From Sterolibacterium sp964500605 (lineage in GTDB: Bacteria; Pseudomonadota; Gammaproteobacteria; Burkholderiales; Rhodocyclaceae): 64,000 nucleotides of DNA. Position numbers and translations under genes: made by a program. The notes below the pieces were generated by a model that saw nothing but the letters and a program-made list of their open reading frames with translations, did no database searches and was not told where the DNA came from. The DNA lies in the NCBI GenBank assembly GCA_964500605.1, contig CAZCOS010000003.1:1-64000 (forward strand). The letters are read 5' to 3'. This document shows positions 53,961-62,972 of the stretch, in pieces (position 1 is the stretch's first letter; every line of letters starts with the position of its first letter).

Positions 53961-53994
53961 TGTTCAGGCCGTAAGGGTGTTCAGGCCGTAAGGG
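53961..53994. repeat. 17-bp perfect tandem repeat
   Basis: Two exact copies of TGTTCAGGCCGTAAGGG directly adjoining, 30 bases before the stop of the small secreted protein gene. Confidence 0.85.
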
Positions 53995-54023
53995 CCGACA
54001 TCAAAGAATGGGCTCACCCAAAA

Positions 54024-54284
54024 TTATTTCTTACCACCTGCCGCCTTGGCCTTGGCCGCATCGGATTCGGCCTTGTGCTTGGCAATGATTTCCTTCATGG
54101 CAGCCTCATTGCCTGCTGGGGTAAAAGCTTCGCCCACGGCCGGGGTTTTAGCTTCGGCAGGGGCTGCGGGAGCAGCCGGAGCCTGAGCCGGAGCCACGGT
54201 AGGCTTGGCCGCTTCGGTAGCCAGTGCCGGTGCAACAAAAACGAGGGAGGCAGCGGAGAACAGCAGGGGCAGCAACTTTTTCAT
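54024..54284 (-). CDS. Small Ala/Pro/Lys-rich exported protein
   Basis: This 86-residue protein has a Sec signal peptide (MKKLLPLLFSAASLVFVAPALA, cut after ALA) and a mature part that is Ala-, Pro- and Lys-rich with the end AKAKAAGGKK. No family is recognised. Short exported Ala/Lys-rich peptides of this kind occur in many proteobacteria without known function. Confidence 0.65.
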   Translation of the reverse strand: MKKLLPLLFSAASLVFVAPALATEAAKPTVAPAQAPAAPAAPAEAKTPAVGEAFTPAGNEAAMKEIIAKHKAESDAAKAKAAGGKK

Positions 54285-54397
54285 GTTGTTTCCTAAATAG
54301 AAAGGGAAGAGAGCACGGAACCGGAAGGGTTCTGTGCCAAGATACGATTAAAGCAGCAGAATTATAGGGCCGCGACAAGGGGCAACCCCATTCAAAA

Positions 54398-55120
54398 TCA
54401 GCCAGATTCACCGTCTTGGGGCAAAAGACCTTCTGCAACACCGTGCACAAAAATCCCCTGTGCCCGCGCCGTAACTTCACCTTTTGCGGAGATTTCCCCA
54501 ACGAGTACGTTATACGGACCGCGTACAGACTTGACTCGTCCGGTCAGAACCAGTTCGGTATGCAAGGGCGTGGGGCGAAGAAAGCGGATATCAAGTGCGC
54601 CCGTCACCCCCGGCTGACCCGTAATGCGTTGCGTGATGCCTAGAAAGTGATCGAGCAACGCGCTCACCACGCCCCCGTGAGCCACCCCCGGCGGCCCTTC
54701 GTGGGCCCAGCCCAGGGTCACCCGTCCATGTCCACCCACTTCGTCGGTCCAAGTCCGCAAAGGCGGGGCCAATGGATTGCAGGACCCATCAAAGGGGTTG
54801 AATGCCTCGTTCAATTCGCGCCATTGACGATTGCTCCAGCCTCCGGGTAAGGAAGGAGATGGAACAGGTTCGCGTCCCGGCAGGAAAGGAGCTCGTTGCA
54901 AAAATCCGTTTTGCTGACGCAAGTGAGCTGCGATTGCATGTAAATCGGCCACGTCAATGTCACGGATCAGCAAGGTTTCCGTGAATTCCCGCAATGCTTC
55001 GGCCAGTTCTCGCCGAGCCTCCCAAGCTTCATTGCTAAGTAACGGTGAGTCCGATGCGAGGCAAGAGTCGGTTTGCATGAGGTGAAGAGTTTTTCCGGGA
55101 ACAGTCAGGATTTTATCCAT
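54398..55120 (-). CDS. PaaI/hotdog-fold thioesterase-like protein
   Basis: This 240-residue protein has a hotdog-fold domain in the C-terminal half with GVAHGGVVSALLDHFLG as the typical helix-turn containing the active region and RFLRPTPLHTELVL after it. The N-terminal 100 residues are an uncharacterised extension. It probably acts on acyl-CoA thioesters. ATG at 55120. Confidence 0.78.
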   Translation of the reverse strand: MDKILTVPGKTLHLMQTDSCLASDSPLLSNEAWEARRELAEALREFTETLLIRDIDVADLHAIAAHLRQQNGFLQRAPFLPGREPVPSPSLPGGWSNRQWRELNEAFNPFDGSCNPLAPPLRTWTDEVGGHGRVTLGWAHEGPPGVAHGGVVSALLDHFLGITQRITGQPGVTGALDIRFLRPTPLHTELVLTGRVKSVRGPYNVLVGEISAKGEVTARAQGIFVHGVAEGLLPQDGESG

Positions 55121-55296
55121 CGGTATTAACCTTCACAAAAGGTCACGCATCACGGGCCCGTTTTTTAGCATTCCACATTCATTTCAGCATGCTAGACTGA
55201 ACCGGTTTAGCTATCACCCAGTTATCATTAGCCCTCATTCTTGTCCCGCTTGAACCGCTCTTCATCTTCCTCTTCAATACCTTCTGGAGGCTCGCC

Positions 55297-56337
55297 ATGT
55301 CACTCATGGATTTCATCAAGAAACAGTTTATTGACGTCATCGAATGGCAGGAATCCGAGGATGGCGTATTGGCGATGCGCTACCCGATGGCGGACAACGA
55401 AATCCAGTACGGCGCGCAGCTGACCGTGCGCGAATCGCAGCTGGCCTTGTTCGTCAATGAAGGTATCTGTGCCGATGCCTTCTCTCCGGGCTTGCACAAA
55501 CTGGAAACGCGCACCCTGCCTGTACTGACCAACTTGAAGAACTGGGACAAGCTCTTTGCTTCGCCCTTCAAATCAGATCTTTATTTCTTCAGCACCCGTC
55601 TGCAGCTCGACCGGAAATGGGGCACACCGCAGCCTATCACGATCCGTGACAAGGAATTCGGCATCATCCGCCTGCGGGCTTTCGGCATCTTTTCTTACCG
55701 GATCGTCGATCCGAAGAAGTTTTACCTCAATGTCTCGGGGACGCGTGAACGCTATACGAGCGAGGAAATGGAAGGGCAGCTGCGTAATTCCATCGTGGCT
55801 TCCATGTCCGATCTGTTCGGGGAATCCGGCGTAGCCTTCATCGACATGGCCGGCAATCAGGAAGAGTTTGGCCGCCGGATCAAGGAAAAGATGCTGCCAC
55901 AATTCGACAATTACGGCCTGGCCCTCGATTCTTTCGTACTCCAGAACATCTCTCTGCCCGAAGAATTGCAGAAAATGCTAGATGCCCGGATTGGCGTGAA
56001 CATGATGGGTGGCATGCAGGGCTTCACACAGTATCAGGCTGCAACCGCTATTCCGCTGGCGGCGCAAAACGAAGGAGGCATGGCAGGCATGGGGGCAGGC
56101 ATCGGCGTTGGTCTCGGACTGGGACAACAGATGGCCCAGACCTTGGGGCAGACCCTCAATCCAACGTCTTCCGCACCCGTCGCTGCGGCTTCCCCAGCGG
56201 CTTCCCCTGCCCCCTCCATCTCCCCGGATGAGATTGTCGCTACCCTCGAAAAGCTGCACGGCCTAGTTGAAAAGGGTATTTTGACGCAGACGGAGTTCGA
56301 CAGCAAAAAGGCCGAACTGTTACAAAAACTCGCTTGA
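55297..56337 (+). CDS. SPFH-domain protein with C-terminal SHOCT motif
   Basis: This 346-residue protein has an SPFH/Band 7 domain of the 'virion core protein' subtype (about residues 20-220) but no transmembrane helix. A Gly/Met-rich stretch (about 262-280) and an Ala/Pro linker follow, then a short C-terminal SHOCT-like helix pair, EKLHGLVEKGILTQTEFDSKK. SPFH proteins form large membrane-associated oligomers. It is the first gene of the cluster that also has DUF4178 and DUF350 proteins; a scaffold or membrane-stress role is inferred. Confidence 0.87.
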   Translation: MSLMDFIKKQFIDVIEWQESEDGVLAMRYPMADNEIQYGAQLTVRESQLALFVNEGICADAFSPGLHKLETRTLPVLTNLKNWDKLFASPFKSDLYFFSTRLQLDRKWGTPQPITIRDKEFGIIRLRAFGIFSYRIVDPKKFYLNVSGTRERYTSEEMEGQLRNSIVASMSDLFGESGVAFIDMAGNQEEFGRRIKEKMLPQFDNYGLALDSFVLQNISLPEELQKMLDARIGVNMMGGMQGFTQYQAATAIPLAAQNEGGMAGMGAGIGVGLGLGQQMAQTLGQTLNPTSSAPVAAASPAASPAPSISPDEIVATLEKLHGLVEKGILTQTEFDSKKAELLQKLA

Positions 56338-56384
56338 TGCCGCGCCAAGACTGACGCAACACGCGACACTTCACCCCCGTACCC

Positions 56385-58325
56385 ATGCCTGTTCAGAACG
56401 CCCTGTGCCCTTCCTGTGGCGGCCCGGTGGAATTCCGTGCCGGGGCCTCGGTCATGCTGGTCTGCCCCTATTGCCGCTCCACCCTCCTGCGCAGTGCCGA
56501 AAAGGTGGAGAGTATCGGCAAGATGGCCGAGCTGATTGAGGATTTTTCACCCATCCAGCTGGGAACAGAAGGACAATTCCGGAATCGCCATTTCACCGTC
56601 ATCGGACGCACCCAAATGCGTTACGAAAGCGGGGTCTGGAACGAATGGTACTTGCTGTTCGACGACCAGAAGGACGGCTGGCTGTCCGATGCCAATGGCG
56701 AGTACACCGTCAGTTTCGTCGAACCTTCTTCGGAAGCCATTCCGCCTTTTGAACAGCTTCGCCCCGGCGAAATGCTGAATTTGGCTGGACAAGCCTTCAC
56801 GATCAGCAATCTGGAACGCGCTATCTGTGTTTCCGGCCAGGGTGAGCTGCCTTTCAAAGTGGGCGCGGGGTTTGAAGCTCCGGTCGTTGATGCCCGTTTT
56901 GGCAGCATTTTTGCCACGATCGACTATTCCGAATCGCCGCCCCTGATTTTCATTGGCGAATCCGTCGAACGGGAAAGCCTGAAGTTGGTGAATTTGCGCC
57001 AGGACGTTCCCGGTTCCGGGCCCGTCGAAAAAGGGCTGAGCGCGCTGGATTGCCCAAACTGTGGCAGTCCCATCCAACTCAGCTCAAACGCTATTCAACG
57101 TGTGGCCTGCAGTAGCTGCGGCAGCCTGCTGGATGCGGCAGATCGACGGCTCGAACTGGTCGATCGGGCCCACGCCACGCAGCAAATCCCCCACCCCCTG
57201 GAACTGGGCAAGAAAGGCCGACTCGATGGCGTCGAGTACGAAATCATCGGTTACCTGCTCCGGGAGACGAAAATCGATGGCATCACCTATCGCTGGCACG
57301 AGTATCTTCTGTTCGATCCTCGCGGTGAATTCCGCTGGCTGACCTGTTCCGATGGTCATTGGAACTTTGTGCGTGTTCTCAAAAATCCACCCATCCTGCG
57401 ACGCGAAGAGGCCACTTTCCAGAAAACGACCCCGATGACCATCACTTTCGATCGTCAGGTCTACAAGCATTTTCAGCATTGCACGGTGCGGGTGGCTTTC
57501 GTGCTTGGCCAATTCAACTGGAAGGTTTGTGTGGGCGAAACCGCAAATCTTCAGGATTACATCGCCCCCCCTAAAATGCTCTCTCGCGAGGCCACCGAAA
57601 AAGAAATCGTCTGGAGCCTGGGGGACTACATCGAACCCGAAAAAATCGCTGCCGCTTTCAAGCCGGCCAAGCCTCTGCCCAAGGTTTTTGGTTTGTACGC
57701 CAATCAACCCAACCCGCTGGAGGAAACCCACCGAAGGACACTGAGCGTTTTTCTGAAGATTTTTGCACTGGCCATCGCCCTTCATCTCGTCTTCATGCTC
57801 TTCAATCTGGGGGGAACTCTCGATGACGAAGTCTTCGTTTATGGCTCGAACAGCAAGAGTTACGAAAGCAAACCCTTCAAGATCGAAAGCGGCGGGCGTT
57901 CCCTTCGCATCAACAATCAGGCCACTTTTGAAAATGCCTGGATGGGTCTGGACATGACCCTGGTGAATGAAACAACGGGGGAGTCCTGGAATACCCAACG
58001 TGAAATCAGTTATTACCACGGTGTTGACGGCGGAGAATCCTGGAGCGAAGGCTCCCAAAACGATGAGATCGTCTTCACGGATTTGCCTCCCGGAACCTAT
58101 CGCCTGGCCATCGAAGGCGAGCCCGCACCAGAGCTCAACGGAGTAGCCACCGCGCGCATGAATATCCGTCGTGGCGGGGCACAATGGAGCAATTTCTTTC
58201 TGCTCGCGCTCTTTCTCGCAGCCTTTCCGCTGGGAACCTGGCTACGCCAGCGTGGCTTTGAAACAAAACGCTGGATGGAAAGCGATCACCCTCCCGTCAG
58301 TAATGATGACGATGACGACGATTGA
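56385..58325 (+). CDS. Double zinc-ribbon, double DUF4178 membrane protein
   Basis: This 646-residue protein opens with a zinc ribbon (C8, C11, C27, C30), followed by a first DUF4178 domain, then a second zinc ribbon (CPNCGSP...CSSCGS, about 223-245) and a second DUF4178 domain. Two membrane helices (about 455-480 and 602-622) bracket a region likely to lie outside the cytoplasm. It ends in six Asp residues. DUF4178 has no known biochemistry but clusters with SPFH/PspA, DUF350 and spermidine synthase-like genes. It follows the SPFH gene by 47 bases. Confidence 0.85.
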   Translation: MPVQNALCPSCGGPVEFRAGASVMLVCPYCRSTLLRSAEKVESIGKMAELIEDFSPIQLGTEGQFRNRHFTVIGRTQMRYESGVWNEWYLLFDDQKDGWLSDANGEYTVSFVEPSSEAIPPFEQLRPGEMLNLAGQAFTISNLERAICVSGQGELPFKVGAGFEAPVVDARFGSIFATIDYSESPPLIFIGESVERESLKLVNLRQDVPGSGPVEKGLSALDCPNCGSPIQLSSNAIQRVACSSCGSLLDAADRRLELVDRAHATQQIPHPLELGKKGRLDGVEYEIIGYLLRETKIDGITYRWHEYLLFDPRGEFRWLTCSDGHWNFVRVLKNPPILRREEATFQKTTPMTITFDRQVYKHFQHCTVRVAFVLGQFNWKVCVGETANLQDYIAPPKMLSREATEKEIVWSLGDYIEPEKIAAAFKPAKPLPKVFGLYANQPNPLEETHRRTLSVFLKIFALAIALHLVFMLFNLGGTLDDEVFVYGSNSKSYESKPFKIESGGRSLRINNQATFENAWMGLDMTLVNETTGESWNTQREISYYHGVDGGESWSEGSQNDEIVFTDLPPGTYRLAIEGEPAPELNGVATARMNIRRGGAQWSNFFLLALFLAAFPLGTWLRQRGFETKRWMESDHPPVSNDDDDDD

Positions 58326-58344
58326 AACTAGAAAAGCCGCCATC

Positions 58345-58494
58345 ATGTTTTCACGCTTCTACCTCGTCCTTGGACTGATTGCATTGGGTCTGTTTTCCTA
58401 TGCTCAGTATCGCGGCGTCAGTCCCTTTGACACCTATGCCAACACGCCTGGCAACATGACGCGTGGCGGAACATCCAACACCTACCACAAGTGA
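58345..58494 (+). CDS. 49-residue single-span membrane protein
   Basis: This short protein has one helix (FYLVLGLIALGLFSYA) then a polar tail with GVSPFDTYANTPGN. The ATG at 58345 is 20 bases after the DUF4178 stop, and the next gene starts 10 bases after its stop. Its tight placement argues for a real gene. Function unknown. Confidence 0.6.
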   Translation: MFSRFYLVLGLIALGLFSYAQYRGVSPFDTYANTPGNMTRGGTSNTYHK

Positions 58495-58503
58495 GGTCTC
58501 ATC

Positions 58504-58713
58504 ATGGATATCAATCTCCAACAACTTGCCAACTCGCTGATTTACTCCCTGCTGGGCGTGATCATGTTCTGGCTGGCCTTCATCATCATCGACAAGATCA
58601 CGCCCTACGATCTATGGAAACAGATCGTCGCAGAAAAAAACGTCGCGCTGGCCACCGTCGTTGCCGCCATGTGCCTTGGCATCGCCATCATCGTGGCTGC
58701 TGCCATTCATTGA
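58504..58713 (+). CDS. Half-size DUF350 membrane protein
   Basis: This 69-residue protein has two membrane helices joined by TPYDLWKQI, and ends in AIIVAAAIH, matching one DUF350 repeat. Most DUF350 proteins are about twice this size, with two repeats, so this one probably dimerises. DUF350 is a membrane component often found with DUF4178 and polyamine aminopropyltransferase genes. It is the last plus-strand gene before the divergent dapB-like gene. Confidence 0.78.
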   Translation: MDINLQQLANSLIYSLLGVIMFWLAFIIIDKITPYDLWKQIVAEKNVALATVVAAMCLGIAIIVAAAIH

Positions 58714-58773
58714 TTCCGAACGCCCTGCCGCGGTTCAGTGCATTCCTGAATCTCCAGGTCGAACCGGGACAAA

Positions 58774-59502
58774 TCAGAGCCGGATTTTCATCATCAGCAA
58801 GTCTTCAAAGCTGTAAAAGCCATTGTCACACTTTGCCAGTTCTTCCAGCGCGTAAGCAGCACCGGTTCCGAATGCTTCGCGCCGGATGGATTCATGAACC
58901 AGTCTCATGGTCTGATTCGGGAATCCGAAGATAACTTCATGGTGTCCAACAATTCCGCCAAGCCTGAGCGACGTGATTTTTTCATCATCCAATTCAAGTG
59001 ATTCGGCAATTTTTCGGGCTGTCCCTGAAATTTCCGACTTCTCACGAAAATGTTGTTCCACCACTTCGACATCCGCAAAAGGGGCGATGCTGCGAAGCAA
59101 TTTGCCAGCCAGCATGAGAAAGTTAACGCCGAGCGTGATATTGGGCGAGCTCATCACTCTCGTTTCACGGCTCAATGTCCGAAGGTAGTCCAGATGCCTG
59201 CTTTCGTAAGCCGAGATGGCCGTCACCAGCATGATCCTATTTCGACGTAACAGCTCACCGTATCTGAAGACCGTATCTGCGCTGGAAAAATCGACCAAAG
59301 CATCGACCTTGTTTTTTTCGAACCATTCATCCAGGTCCAACCCGTCCATGCCAATGACGGGGATGTCCGGTCGCCCCTCCAAACTACTGGTTCCAGAGCT
59401 GCGCCTCAAAATCCAGCATAACGAATAGCGGGGATCGGTCGATAATACGTTGGCAACGGCACGGCCAGCCTTTCCATAACCTATCAATCCGACTCTCATC
59501 AT
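58774..59502 (-). CDS. Dihydrodipicolinate reductase-like protein (DapB paralogue)
   Basis: This 242-residue oxidoreductase has an N-terminal Rossmann motif GLIGYGKAGRAV and a C-terminal DapB-like domain. The DapB active-site stretch aligns as EQHFREKSEISGTA: the first His and the Lys are kept, the second His is Phe and one residue is missing. It is therefore a divergent paralogue and lysine synthesis is unlikely. Two adjacent ATGs at 59502 and 59499 follow an AAGGAAAA site. It is oriented against the cluster and diverges from the aminopropyltransferase gene. Confidence 0.75.
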   Translation of the reverse strand: MMRVGLIGYGKAGRAVANVLSTDPRYSLCWILRRSSGTSSLEGRPDIPVIGMDGLDLDEWFEKNKVDALVDFSSADTVFRYGELLRRNRIMLVTAISAYESRHLDYLRTLSRETRVMSSPNITLGVNFLMLAGKLLRSIAPFADVEVVEQHFREKSEISGTARKIAESLELDDEKITSLRLGGIVGHHEVIFGFPNQTMRLVHESIRREAFGTGAAYALEELAKCDNGFYSFEDLLMMKIRL

Positions 59503-59733
59503 CCTGTCTTTTCCTTTTCCTAAACGCTGATCGATCAATCAATCTGAAATCATTCTCATGGAATTGATTTGTGTACAAACATCAGCCACTAAAATGGCTT
59601 CCCATTTGTAAACAAAAGGCTTTTTGCTTTATACCTCCCGTTTATCCCTGCTTCATTCCTGCAAAGCAGGTCGGACAGGATACTCATAACGACGCCGTGC
59701 TGGCAACCTTTTCTGGCTTTTTCTCCATTCATC

Positions 59734-61242
59734 TTGCAATTCACCCTCCTCGCCTCCGTTTTCATCGTTGCCTCCTGCGGTCTGGCTTACGAGCTGATCG
59801 CCGGTGCGCTGGCCAGTTATCTGATTGGGGACTCGGTCACCCAGTTTTCCACCGTCATCGGAACCTACCTCTTCGCCATGGGCATCGGCTCCTGGCTTTC
59901 GGGGTTTGTCGGGCGCGGTTTGATTGCCCGTTTCATCCAGATCGAACTACTTGTCGGGCTGCTGGGGGGCTTCTCCGCGGCCTTTCTCTTTCTGGTTTTT
60001 GCCTGGCTCTCCGCGCCTTTTCGCCCACTGCTCTATCTCATCGTTCTGTTACTGGGCATTCTCGTTGGCATGGAAATTCCACTGGTCATGCGCATTCTCA
60101 AGCGCGACCTGACCTTCAAAGATGTCGTTTCCCAGGTTCTGACCTTCGATTACCTTGGCGCACTTCTCGTCTCTATCCTTTTTCCTCTGCTGCTGGCCCC
60201 CGAACTCGGCCTGATCCGTACCGGCCTGCTTTTCGGCCTGCTCAATGTCGGCGTCGCGCTCTGGGCCATGCACCTATTTCGGGAACATCTGCCCGCAGGC
60301 CCCGGGCTTCGTCTGCAAGGCGGGCTGGCCTTCTTCCTTTTGCTGGGAGGCTTTGCTGGTGCGGAACGGCTGACCACCTTTGCCGAGCAGCATGTCTATA
60401 CCGACTCAGTGATTTTTGCCAAAAGCACGCCTTATCAACGTATCGTCCTCACTCGCTGGCGTGATGATTTGCGGCTTTTCCTCAACAACAACCTTCAATT
60501 TTCCTCCCAGGATGAATACCGCTATCACGAGGCCCTGATTCATCCGGCACTGGCGACCCTAGCCCATGCCCGGCGGGTTCTCGTTCTGGGTGGCGGCGAC
60601 GGTCTGGCCGTGCGGGAAATTCTAAAATACCCTCACATCCAGCACGTTACCCTGGTCGATCTCGATGCCGAGATGACTCAGCAGTTCAGCACCCTGCCCA
60701 TGCTGACCGAGCTCAATGATGGAGCATTGACCAGCCCGCGTGTGACTGTCATCAATACTGACGCCATGACCTGGCTGGAAGGGCAACATGAAGCGTTCGA
60801 TCTCATCGTCGTCGACTTTCCCGATCCTTCCAATTTCAGTATTGGCAAGCTCTACAGCAGTGCTTTTTACCGGCTGCTTGATCGCCACATCGCGCCTCAG
60901 GGGCTGGCCGTCATTCAATCGACCTCGCCGCTTTACGCAAGAAAATCTTTCTGGTGTGTCGTCAAGACGCTGGAAAGCGTGGGCTTGCAAGCAACGCCCT
61001 ACCACGCGCTCGTCCCTTCTTTTGGTGAATGGGGCTTTGTCATCGCCGGACGCAGTGAGTATCGTCCGCCTGCAAATTACCCTATTGCAACCCGCTTCCT
61101 TACCCCAGAAATCACGCCCCAACTCTTCCAGTTCCCCAAAGACATGAATCGGGCCGGAGTAGAACCGCTGGAGGTCAATCAACTCAATAATCAAGTTCTC
61201 GTGCGCACCTTTGAAGAGGAATGGCGCAAAGTAATCCGCTAA
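59734..61242 (+). CDS. Membrane polyamine aminopropyltransferase (spermidine synthase-like)
   Basis: This 502-residue protein has an N-terminal membrane part of about seven helices (1-210) and a C-terminal spermidine-synthase domain: SAM-binding GGGDG at about 286-290, LVDLDAEM after it, and the catalytic-type VVDFPDPSN. Such enzymes are expected to transfer aminopropyl groups from decarboxylated SAM, but the acceptor of the membrane type is not known. The start is TTG at 59734, since no better in-frame start is seen. No speD is in the window. It is 16 bases before the FAD oxidoreductase gene. Confidence 0.83.
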   Translation: MQFTLLASVFIVASCGLAYELIAGALASYLIGDSVTQFSTVIGTYLFAMGIGSWLSGFVGRGLIARFIQIELLVGLLGGFSAAFLFLVFAWLSAPFRPLLYLIVLLLGILVGMEIPLVMRILKRDLTFKDVVSQVLTFDYLGALLVSILFPLLLAPELGLIRTGLLFGLLNVGVALWAMHLFREHLPAGPGLRLQGGLAFFLLLGGFAGAERLTTFAEQHVYTDSVIFAKSTPYQRIVLTRWRDDLRLFLNNNLQFSSQDEYRYHEALIHPALATLAHARRVLVLGGGDGLAVREILKYPHIQHVTLVDLDAEMTQQFSTLPMLTELNDGALTSPRVTVINTDAMTWLEGQHEAFDLIVVDFPDPSNFSIGKLYSSAFYRLLDRHIAPQGLAVIQSTSPLYARKSFWCVVKTLESVGLQATPYHALVPSFGEWGFVIAGRSEYRPPANYPIATRFLTPEITPQLFQFPKDMNRAGVEPLEVNQLNNQVLVRTFEEEWRKVIR

Positions 61243-61258
61243 TGCACATCGACTTACG

Positions 61259-62908
61259 ATGAAACGCCGAGAGTTCCTTGCTTCCTGCGCCGCACTGGGT
61301 CTGGTTGCCTGTAGCCGCACCATCTCCCCACCGCTGCCACCGGGTGAAATGAATGGAACAGGCTACGCACGCGGACATCGCCTCTGGTCACTGACGACCT
61401 CGCCCCTGCCCACTCCTTCGGAAACCCTGCGCCTTCCCTTGCTGATCGCCGGTGGCGGCGTGGCAGGTCTTTCGGCCGGTTGGCGTTTGCAGCGGGCCGG
61501 CTTCAAGGATTTTCTCATTGCCGAACTCGAAGACCGGATTGGGGGAAACAGTCGCTACGGTGAAAACAACGTCAGTCGCTACCCCCTGGGCGCGCACTAC
61601 CTCCCCCTGCCCGGTCCGGAGGCCATGGCCGTCCGAACCTTGCTGGCGGATTTCGGTATTCTGCAGGGTAACCCTCAAGCCTTGCACCCGGAATACGATG
61701 AACGCTATCTGTGTGCCACGCCTCAGGAACGCCTCTACCAGAGCGGACGCTGGCACGAAGGCTTGATGCCCCTGGCCAGACAATCCGGCGAACAAGCGCG
61801 AATTGAAGCCTTTCAACAACGGATTGAAAAGCTCAAGCAATGGCGCGACCCACAAGGGCGACGTGCTTTTGCCATTCCCGTGGAGTATTCCTCGCGCGAT
61901 CCGAATCTGCTGGCCCTTGACACACTCACCTTCGGCGCATGGCTCAAACAGGAAGGCTACGATTGCCCGGCCCTGCGCTGGTATCTCAACTACGCCTGTC
62001 TGGACGATTTTGGGACCAATCTGAACCATGTTTCAGCCTGGGCTGGTTTGCACTATTTTTGCTGTCGGGATGGACAGGCCGCCAATGCCAGTAGCGACAC
62101 CGTCCTGACTGCGCCTGAAGGCAACGGCTGGCTGATCCGTAAGTTCGAAGAACGCCTCAAAGACCACCTCCTGCCCGGTGCAATGCTCACCGCCCTGCAC
62201 GAAACCCCGAAGCACGTTGCCGTCGATCTCTATTTGCCTCATGAAAATCGCAGCCTGCGCGTTGAGGCTGAACAATTCATCTGGGCCGGGCCGGTGTTCA
62301 TCCTGTCTCAACTCTGGCCCGACGCCCCCAAACCCATTCATCAAGCCGCCCGAGTTTTCAGCTACGCACCCTGGGTGGTGGCCAATCTGACCTTGCGTGA
62401 ATTGCCTCACACCCGTACCGGTGCACCGCTGGCCTGGGACAACGTGATCCACGAAGGACAAGGGCTGGGCTACGTCGTCGCGACCCACCAGAATATCCGC
62501 ACCCACACTGGCCCGACCGTCCTCACCTATTACCGTGCGCTGGAAGGTTCCGACCCTCGCCTCATCCGCCAGCAACTCCTCCAATCCACCCGGGAATCCT
62601 GGGCCGAGGCGACCTTGAGCGACCTGGAAAAGGCACACCCGGAGCTGCGCGAAATTACGACCCAACTGGATATTTTCCGTCATGGTCACGCCATGATCCG
62701 CCCCACACCCGGCCTGCTCTGGGGAAAAGACTCCCCCCGTCTTGCACTCTCCCAATATTTTGGCCGCCGCCGTACACAGCTGGCCCATGCTGATCTTTCC
62801 GGCATGTCGCTGTTCGAGGAAGCTCACTTCCAGGGGGTTCGTGCTGCAGAACAAAGCCTGCGCACGCTGGGCATTTCTTCACCCTCTCTTCTTTTGACCA
62901 AATCCTGA
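61259..62908 (+). CDS. Exported FAD-dependent amine-oxidase-like lipoprotein
   Basis: This 549-residue flavoprotein starts with MKRREFLASCAALGLVACS, which reads as a Tat-type signal with a lipobox (LVAC), so it is likely a folded lipoprotein outside the cytoplasm. The FAD motif GGGVAGLSAG lies near residue 62, followed by ELEDRIGGNSRYG as in amine oxidases. The C-terminus carries the second flavin segment. A polyamine as substrate is inferred from the neighbouring spermidine-synthase-like gene only. Confidence 0.8.
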   Translation: MKRREFLASCAALGLVACSRTISPPLPPGEMNGTGYARGHRLWSLTTSPLPTPSETLRLPLLIAGGGVAGLSAGWRLQRAGFKDFLIAELEDRIGGNSRYGENNVSRYPLGAHYLPLPGPEAMAVRTLLADFGILQGNPQALHPEYDERYLCATPQERLYQSGRWHEGLMPLARQSGEQARIEAFQQRIEKLKQWRDPQGRRAFAIPVEYSSRDPNLLALDTLTFGAWLKQEGYDCPALRWYLNYACLDDFGTNLNHVSAWAGLHYFCCRDGQAANASSDTVLTAPEGNGWLIRKFEERLKDHLLPGAMLTALHETPKHVAVDLYLPHENRSLRVEAEQFIWAGPVFILSQLWPDAPKPIHQAARVFSYAPWVVANLTLRELPHTRTGAPLAWDNVIHEGQGLGYVVATHQNIRTHTGPTVLTYYRALEGSDPRLIRQQLLQSTRESWAEATLSDLEKAHPELREITTQLDIFRHGHAMIRPTPGLLWGKDSPRLALSQYFGRRRTQLAHADLSGMSLFEEAHFQGVRAAEQSLRTLGISSPSLLLTKS

Positions 62909-62972
62909 GCACAATCCATTCAGGCTATGGCAAACTTACCCGATCCACACTCTGCACGATGAGGTTTACACC

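Noticed and set aside
57084..58184. A 366-residue minus-strand frame
   Set aside because: It is opposite the DUF4178 gene, whose zinc ribbons and domains are clear.
59571..60464. A 297-residue plus-strand frame over the aminopropyltransferase start
   Set aside because: It is Arg/His/Pro-rich without domain features and overlaps a clear membrane enzyme in another frame.
62033..62854. A 273-residue minus-strand frame
   Set aside because: It is opposite the FAD oxidoreductase gene.
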